Below are positions 14,698-18,875 of a stretch of DNA of 18,875 nucleotides, piece by piece; position 1 is the stretch's first letter, and each line of letters begins with the position of its first letter. The stretch spans positions 1 through 18,875 of the forward strand of contig JAEYZV010000245.1 in assembly GCA_023427865.1 (NCBI GenBank). Reading direction: 5' to 3'. The notes beneath the pieces are model-generated. The model saw nothing but the letters and a program-made list of their open reading frames with translations. It was not told the DNA's origin and ran no database searches. The translations under genes and the position numbers were made by a program. This stretch comes from Acidobacteriota bacterium (GTDB lineage Bacteria > Acidobacteriota > Vicinamibacteria > Vicinamibacterales > Vicinamibacteraceae).

Positions 14698-14703
14698 ATT
14701 CTA
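14698..14703 (-). promoter_or_regulatory. Candidate -10 box (TAGAAT) of the sigma factor/kinase operon
   Basis: TAGAAT on the minus strand ends 7 bases before the GTG at 14690, identical in hexamer and spacing to the cyclophilin promoter. It suggests a leaderless message beginning at or next to the GTG. It looks like a housekeeping-type box rather than an ECF promoter, so there is no sign of autoregulation. Confidence 0.5.
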
Positions 14704-14747
14704 TGGTAGGGGCCGCCTCTCCGAGGCGCCCGGAGCAGAGGCTGGTC

Positions 14748-14753
14748 TAATCT
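14748..14753 (+). promoter_or_regulatory. Candidate -10 box (TAATCT) of rsgA
   Basis: TAATCT ends 7 bases before the ATG at 14761, leaving no space for a Shine-Dalgarno sequence if transcription starts at the usual distance. The 70-base divergent gap to the sigma factor gene holds this and the TAGAAT box only. Confidence 0.5.
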
Positions 14754-14760
14754 GTGGCCG

Positions 14761-15855
14761 ATGCCGGGGGATGTGACGCTCGAGGTGCTCGGATGGGACG
14801 CTCGCTGGGCCGAGGTGTGGGCGGCGCATCACGGCTCGTCGCGCGACCTGGTGCCGGCGCGCGTCGTCCTCGAGCACCAGCACATCTACCGCGTCCATAC
14901 CGACGGGCAGGAACTGCTCGCACGCGTGACCGGCCGCGTCCGCCACAAGCTCGGTTCGCGCGAGGCGTTTCCCGCCGTCGGCGACTGGGTCGCCCTGGCG
15001 CGTGCGGGTCCGACCGAAGACATGGCGCGCATCGTCGACGTGCTGCCGCGTCGCGGGCGCTTCGTCCGGCGGGCCGCCGGGACCATCGCCGAGGCGCAGG
15101 TGGTGGCCTCCAACGTCGACGTCGTCTTCCTCGTGAGCGGCCTCGACCACGACTTCAACGTGCGCCGCATCGAGCGGTACCTGCTCGCGGCGCTCGAAGG
15201 CGGGGCCTCACCCGTCATCGTCCTCAACAAGGCCGACATGTCGCGCGACCTCGACGAGGTGCGCCGGCTGCTCGGCCCGGTCGCCGGACAGGTGCCCGTG
15301 GTCTTCGCCAGTGCCCGCACCGGCGACGGCGTCGACGACCTTCGACGCCACATCGGCGCGGGGCGCACGGCCGCATTTCTCGGTTCGTCGGGGGTGGGCA
15401 AGTCCACGCTCATCAACCGCCTCGTGGGCCGCGACGTGCAGCGCACGGCCGAAGTGCGCGAGAGCGACAGCAAGGGACGCCATACCACCACGCACCGGGA
15501 ACTCGTCGTGCTGCCCGGCGGCGGCCTGCTCATCGACACGCCGGGCATGCGTGAACTGCAGCTCTGGGACGTGTCCACCGGACTCGACGATGCGTTCGAG
15601 GACATCGCGGCGCTGGCGGTGGATTGCCGGTTCAGGGACTGCACCCACGACACCGAGCCTGGCTGCGCGGTGAAGGCCGCCGTGCAGGAGGATCGCCTCT
15701 CCCCCGACCGGCTCGCCAACTACCTGCGGTTGCGCAAGGAAGTGGTGACGCGACCCGTCGAGGAAGCCGAGATCAAGGCGGCGGCCGAGCGGCGGAAGGA
15801 AGCGCGCCTCGCGTCCAAGGCGCTGAAGAAGCTGTACACAACCCGCAACCGTTAG
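14761..15855 (+). CDS. rsgA: Ribosome small subunit-dependent GTPase A (RsgA/YjeQ)
   Basis: A 364-residue circularly permuted GTPase that helps mature the 30S ribosomal subunit. An N-terminal OB-like domain (about 30-110, with AVGDWVAL) precedes a G domain in permuted order: G4 NKAD (156-159), G5-like SARTG, G1 GSSGVGKS (208-215), G2 threonines in GRHTTTH (239-245) and G3 DTPG (259-262). The C-terminal zinc site is CRFRDCTHDTEPGC (Cys289, Cys294, His296, Cys302). All are intact. A lysine/arginine-rich helix ends the protein. The length is normal for the family. It is a single-gene unit starting at an ATG 7 bases after a -10-like box, and its TAG stop lies inside the hairpin repeat that follows. 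Confidence 0.96.
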   Translation: MPGDVTLEVLGWDARWAEVWAAHHGSSRDLVPARVVLEHQHIYRVHTDGQELLARVTGRVRHKLGSREAFPAVGDWVALARAGPTEDMARIVDVLPRRGRFVRRAAGTIAEAQVVASNVDVVFLVSGLDHDFNVRRIERYLLAALEGGASPVIVLNKADMSRDLDEVRRLLGPVAGQVPVVFASARTGDGVDDLRRHIGAGRTAAFLGSSGVGKSTLINRLVGRDVQRTAEVRESDSKGRHTTTHRELVVLPGGGLLIDTPGMRELQLWDVSTGLDDAFEDIAALAVDCRFRDCTHDTEPGCAVKAAVQEDRLSPDRLANYLRLRKEVVTRPVEEAEIKAAAERRKEARLASKALKKLYTTRNR

Positions 15856-15925
15856 GGCCGGCTGTCCCAACCCGGCCTGCCGGATTGTCCCGAGGGCCGA
15901 GGCCCCTTTGGGACAACGGGCCCTA
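15853..15925. terminator. Nested hairpin between rsgA and the molybdoenzyme gene
   Basis: TTGTCCC (15885-15891), GGGCC (15894-15898), GGCCC (15901-15905) and GGGACAA (15910-15916) form a stem within a stem. The outer TAGGGCC/GGCCCTA pair (15853-15859 with 15919-15925) and a competing TGTCCC at 15863-15868 allow a second, longer fold. It fills the gap between two convergent genes and includes the rsgA stop codon. A bidirectional terminator or a REP-like element is the likely role; no T-tract follows. Confidence 0.5.
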
Positions 15926-15941
15926 CCCGGCTCGGTTCTCG

Positions 15942-18176
15942 TCACGACGTCATGTTCACGCGGCGGATCGGCAACTCGCGAATGCGCCGACCCGTGGCAG
16001 CGAAGATCGCGTTGCAGATCGCCGGCGCCATCGGCGGCACGCCGGGCTCGCCGACCCCGGCGGGCGGCGCCGTGCTCTCCACCAGGTGCACGCGCGTGTC
16101 GCGAGGCGCCTGCTGGTGGTGGGCCAGCGCGTAGTCGGTGAAGTTGGACTGCTCGATGCGGCCCTCCTTCGCGGTGATCTCGCTCAACAGCGCGATGCTC
16201 GTGCCGAACACCCCGGCACCTTCGAACTGCGCGCGCACGCGATCGGGGCTGATGATCTGCCCCGCGTCGACGGCCACGTCGACGCGCGGAATCTTCACCT
16301 GCCCGCGCGCGTTCACCTCGACCTCGACGACCGTCGCGATGTAGCTGAGGAAGCTGTAGTGAGCCGCGATGCCGAGTGCGCGTCCCGCGGTCGCCGGCTT
16401 CTTCGCCCAGTCCGACTTCTCGGCTACCAACTCGATCACGCGACGCAGCCGCGCCGTGTCGAACCGGTGCTTCGGGTTCCCCTTCCAGCCCTTGATGCCC
16501 TCCGCGCCGAAGTCGATGACGCGCGGCGACCCGAGCAGCCGCAACAGGTACTCGACGCGATCGGCCTTGGCGCGCGCGGCGAGCTCGTCGGTGAAGCTCT
16601 GCACAGCGAACGCGTGGTGGATATGCGCCACCGATCGCATCCAGCCGATGCGCACATGGGAAGGCGCCGGGTTGTTCTCGACGCGCAGGTTGGCGATCGG
16701 ATACGGCAGGTCCGAAAACCCCATCGAGACCTGGAAGCCGCCGTACTGTTCCTTCTCGTCGAACGTGGAGCCGATCGGCGGGAACGCCGTGCGCTGGAGC
16801 CAGCCGCCGGGCAGCCCGTCGGCGCCGATCGCCGCCTTCAGGTACATGGCGGCCGGCGCATGGAAATAGTCGAACCGCACGTCGTCCTCGCGCGTCCAGA
16901 CGACCTTCACGGGCTTGCCGACCTGCCGCGCCAGCAGCGCCGCCTCGGCACAGTAGTCCGGCTTCGATTTACGACCGAACCCGCCGCCGAGCAGCGTGAC
17001 GTGGCACGTGACGTCCTGCGGCCTGATCCCGAGCGCCGCCGCCACCGTGTCCTGCACCGCCTGCGGGTTCTGCGTTGGCGCCCAGATCTCCGCCCTGCCG
17101 TCGCGTACCTCGGCGACCGCCACCGGCGGTTCCATGGGAGCGTGCGCGAGCATCGGCGTGTAGTACGTCGCCTCGTGCGTCTCGCCCGACGCGAGCGCCG
17201 CGTCGACGTTGCCGAGGTCGCGCACGACGCGTCCCGGTGTCTTCACGGCGTCGAGCAGCGACTGCTTGAAGGTGGCCGAGTCGAAGGTCGCATTCGGGCT
17301 CGGCCCCCACGTCACCTGCAAGGCGTTGCGCGCCTTCATCGCCGACCACGTGCTGTCGGCGACCACGGCGACGCCGCCGAGCGGCTTGAATCCGTAGGGC
17401 GGCGTGGCCAGCGGCAGCCGGACCACGTCGTGCACGCCGGCAACGGCGCGCGCGGCGGTCTCGTCGACGCTGACGATCGGGCTGCCGAGCACCGGCGGAC
17501 GTGCGACGGCGGCGAACACCATGCCGGGACGTCGGGCATCGATGCCGAACGCGCCCTTCCCCTTCACGAGGGGATCGAGGTCGATGCTCGGAATCGGCTT
17601 GCCGACGTACCGGTACGCCTCGGGCTTCTTGAACTGCAGCGTAGCCGGATCGGGCACCGGCAGGGTCCGCGCCGTCGGCACCAGCTCGCCGAAGCCGATC
17701 GAACGCCCGCTCCCCGCATGCACCACGTGGTGGCTCTGCGCCGCAACGTCGGCCACCGGCACCTTCCACGTCTGCGCCGCCGCCTGCTCGAGCATCCGTC
17801 GCGCACTGGCGCCCGCCACGCGCATGGCGTCGTGGAAGTCACGGATCGAGCACGAGCCGTCGGTGTTCTGCGACCCGTACTTCTTGTCGCCGATCGCCTG
17901 CACGACCGTCACGCGCGCCCAGTCGGCCTCGAGTTCCTCGGCCACGACGAGCGGCAGCGCCGTGCGGATGCCGGTGCCCATCTCGGATCGGTGCGCGACG
18001 ATGTGCACCGTGCCATCGGGCAGGATGGCGAGGTAGACACCGGGCTCCCACGGGCCGGAGGTCGTGTGCTGCGTGAACACGGACGTCGGCACGAGTCGCG
18101 TGCCGAGCACGAGCGCACCGGTGGCCGCGGCCTGTGCGAGGAAACGGCGACGCGAGAAGCCTGCCGTCGCGTTCAT
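15942..18176 (-). CDS. Molybdopterin-binding subunit of an Ior-type molybdenum hydroxylase, TAT-exported
   Basis: A 744-residue large subunit of the xanthine dehydrogenase/isoquinoline 1-oxidoreductase beta family, which hydroxylates N-heterocycles or oxidises aldehydes with water as the oxygen source. The N-terminus has a twin-arginine signal (SRRRFL, residues 8-13) followed by a hydrophobic stretch, so it is exported folded with its cofactor. Cofactor-binding motifs include LLGGGFGRKSKPDY (395-408) and the C-terminal GVGEPGVPP with the expected catalytic Glu710. The length and single-chain layout fit IorB rather than cytoplasmic XDH. I start at the ATG at 18176, which overlaps the stop codon of the Fe-S subunit (ATGA) and begins the TAT signal; longer readings have no support. 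The substrate is not known, and no FAD subunit or molybdenum-cofactor chaperone is encoded nearby. Confidence 0.93.
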   Translation of the reverse strand: MNATAGFSRRRFLAQAAATGALVLGTRLVPTSVFTQHTTSGPWEPGVYLAILPDGTVHIVAHRSEMGTGIRTALPLVVAEELEADWARVTVVQAIGDKKYGSQNTDGSCSIRDFHDAMRVAGASARRMLEQAAAQTWKVPVADVAAQSHHVVHAGSGRSIGFGELVPTARTLPVPDPATLQFKKPEAYRYVGKPIPSIDLDPLVKGKGAFGIDARRPGMVFAAVARPPVLGSPIVSVDETAARAVAGVHDVVRLPLATPPYGFKPLGGVAVVADSTWSAMKARNALQVTWGPSPNATFDSATFKQSLLDAVKTPGRVVRDLGNVDAALASGETHEATYYTPMLAHAPMEPPVAVAEVRDGRAEIWAPTQNPQAVQDTVAAALGIRPQDVTCHVTLLGGGFGRKSKPDYCAEAALLARQVGKPVKVVWTREDDVRFDYFHAPAAMYLKAAIGADGLPGGWLQRTAFPPIGSTFDEKEQYGGFQVSMGFSDLPYPIANLRVENNPAPSHVRIGWMRSVAHIHHAFAVQSFTDELAARAKADRVEYLLRLLGSPRVIDFGAEGIKGWKGNPKHRFDTARLRRVIELVAEKSDWAKKPATAGRALGIAAHYSFLSYIATVVEVEVNARGQVKIPRVDVAVDAGQIISPDRVRAQFEGAGVFGTSIALLSEITAKEGRIEQSNFTDYALAHHQQAPRDTRVHLVESTAPPAGVGEPGVPPMAPAICNAIFAATGRRIRELPIRRVNMTS

Positions 18177-18667
18177 GCCTGCCTCCCGGCCTGCGCGACT
18201 TCGAGGATCGCCGCACGGATGCGCTGGTACGTGCCACAGCGGCAGATCACGCCCTCCATGAAGGACTCGATCTGCGCCTCGGTGGCGTTGGGCCGCGAGG
18301 CGAGCAGCGCGGCGGCCTGCATGATCTGGCCGCTCTGGCAGTAGCCGCACTGGGGCACCTGGTGCTTCTTCCACGCGACCTGCAGCGGGTGTTCGGTGCC
18401 GGGGGCCGCGAGCCCTTCGATCGTCGTGATCCGGCGACCGGCCACCGCCTTGACCGGCGTGGAACAGCTCCGGATGGCGCGGCCGTCCATGTGCACGGTG
18501 CAGGCGCCGCACATGGAGACGCCGCAGCCGAACTTGGTGCCTGTGAGCTCGAGGCTGTCGCGGAGCACCCACAACAGGGGTGTGTCGGGATCACCGGTGA
18601 ACGTGCGCGCCTCACCGTTCACGGTGAGCGTCACCGTCGTGGGCGCGGGAGCTGGAGTCTGGGACAT
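18173..18667 (-). CDS. (2Fe-2S) subunit of the Ior-type molybdenum hydroxylase
   Basis: A 164-residue iron-sulfur subunit passing electrons from the molybdenum site. The plant-ferredoxin-type cluster has GCGVSMCGACTVHMDG with Cys48, Cys53, Cys56 and Cys68; the alpha-helical second cluster has QCGYCQSGQIM (Cys107, Cys110) and CRCGTYQRI (Cys142, Cys144). All eight cysteines are present. It has no signal peptide, so it probably assembles with the large subunit in the cytoplasm and is exported with it through the TAT system. The family usually hands electrons to a cytochrome c, but none is encoded in this window. It is the first gene of a two-gene operon with a TAAACT box 9 bases upstream of its ATG. 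Confidence 0.95.
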   Translation of the reverse strand: MSQTPAPAPTTVTLTVNGEARTFTGDPDTPLLWVLRDSLELTGTKFGCGVSMCGACTVHMDGRAIRSCSTPVKAVAGRRITTIEGLAAPGTEHPLQVAWKKHQVPQCGYCQSGQIMQAAALLASRPNATEAQIESFMEGVICRCGTYQRIRAAILEVAQAGRQA

Positions 18668-18676
18668 GCGCCGATC

Positions 18677-18682
18677 AGTTTA
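18677..18682 (-). promoter_or_regulatory. Candidate -10 box (TAAACT) of the molybdenum hydroxylase operon
   Basis: TAAACT on the minus strand lies 9 bases before the ATG at 18667. Any leader would be only a few bases long. It separates this operon from the possible gene ending at 18803. Confidence 0.5.
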
Positions 18683-18742
18683 CGATCGCCGCCGAGTTGG
18701 ACGTCGCGGCTCAGGCACGGGCGTACGAAGGCGACGGCTGCT

Positions 18743-18795
18743 TTACGTAGCCGTCGGGCCTGCAGCTTACGTAGCCGTCGGGCCTGGCCCGACGG
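18743..18795. repeat. REP-like hairpin element, copy B (tandem flank)
   Basis: TTACGTAGCCGTCGGGCCTG occurs at 18743-18762 and again at 18767-18786, a 24-bp period. The second copy continues into an inverted repeat, CCGTCGGGCC and GGCCCGACGG (18775-18784 and 18786-18795), with a single unpaired T. Its flank and stem match the element at 2252-2279. It sits between the molybdenum hydroxylase operon and the possible gene end at 18803. Confidence 0.6.
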
Positions 18796-18802
18796 GCAGC
18801 TG

Positions 18803-18875
18803 TCAGTGCACGCCCTGGCCGATCTGCAGACTGCCGGGCTCGGTCCCGAGACGACGGATGGCCTGATCCCACATC
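18803..18875 (-). CDS. Possible C-terminal end of an unidentified protein (partial)
   Basis: Reading the minus strand from the window edge gives 23 codons ending in TGA (MWDQAIRRLGTEPG, then SLQIGQGVH). The frame has the G/C-rich third positions of the neighbouring genes and stops just before a REP-like element, as expected for a gene end. The methionine at the edge need not be the start. It is too short to recognise a family; it could also be non-coding. Confidence 0.3.
   Translation of the reverse strand, partial: MWDQAIRRLGTEPGSLQIGQGVH

Noticed and set aside
18177..18572. N-terminal extension of the molybdoenzyme large subunit
   Set aside because: The extension overlaps the Fe-S subunit gene in another frame and would bury the TAT signal, which must be N-terminal.
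1..18875. A defence island, phage, transposon or other obvious new multi-gene system
   Set aside because: I looked for nucleases, reverse transcriptases, integrases, toxin-antitoxin pairs, transposases and phage genes on both strands and found none; the genes are housekeeping, envelope, signalling and catabolic.

Overview
The window is very GC-rich DNA with densely packed genes, most of them joined by 4-base start/stop overlaps. The gene families point to a bacterium of the Acidobacteriota, most likely a Vicinamibacteria (Luteitalea-like) soil lineage. The clues are an ECF sigma factor paired with a Hanks kinase, a TAT-exported Ior-type molybdoenzyme, a secreted S9 peptidase, and short GC-rich hairpin and tandem repeats in the gaps. 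This placement is inference from gene content and repeat style; there is no rRNA or other direct marker.

Layout from left to right. 1-841 (minus): an MhqD-like carboxylesterase followed by the start of a small TerB/DUF533-like membrane protein cut by the window edge. 1053-2156 (plus): DNA polymerase IV (dinB), with an 18-bp perfect palindrome in its promoter region. 2157-2339: a gap of four hairpins between convergent genes. 2340-8270 (minus): an envelope-type block made of a GT-C-like polytopic protein, an MsbA-like ABC exporter, an exported double-cyclophilin peptidyl-prolyl isomerase and a SAM methyltransferase, read in the reverse of that order. A GT2 membrane glycosyltransferase diverges from it at 8334-9347 (plus). 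9432-12379 (plus): a secreted S9 peptidase overlapping a BPSS1780-type membrane protein. 12469-14690 (minus): an ECF sigma factor overlapping a membrane-anchored Ser/Thr kinase. 14761-15855 (plus): the ribosome-assembly GTPase RsgA. 15942-18667 (minus): the two subunits of an Ior-type molybdenum hydroxylase. 18803-18875 (minus): possibly the last codons of another gene.

The block at 2340-9347 reads as a possible cell-envelope glycan or lipid module: two membrane-linked glycosyltransferase-like proteins, a methyltransferase, a lipid-flippase-type exporter and an exported foldase. The sigma factor and kinase form a self-contained signalling pair with no anti-sigma gene beside them. The other genes are housekeeping or catabolic.

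The two most interesting signals are regulatory. First, seven of the nine genes that could begin a transcript have a TANNNT box only 7-11 bases before the start codon (exactly 7 in four cases), which suggests widespread leaderless transcription. Second, the sigma factor has a QPTA stretch where region 2.2 usually has DAED, with a threonine beside a kinase-encoding partner; this resembles phosphorylation-activated sigma factors. I found no CRISPR array, tRNA, rRNA, insertion sequence or phage gene, and no clearly new multi-gene system. No gene-free stretch exceeds about 211 bases.
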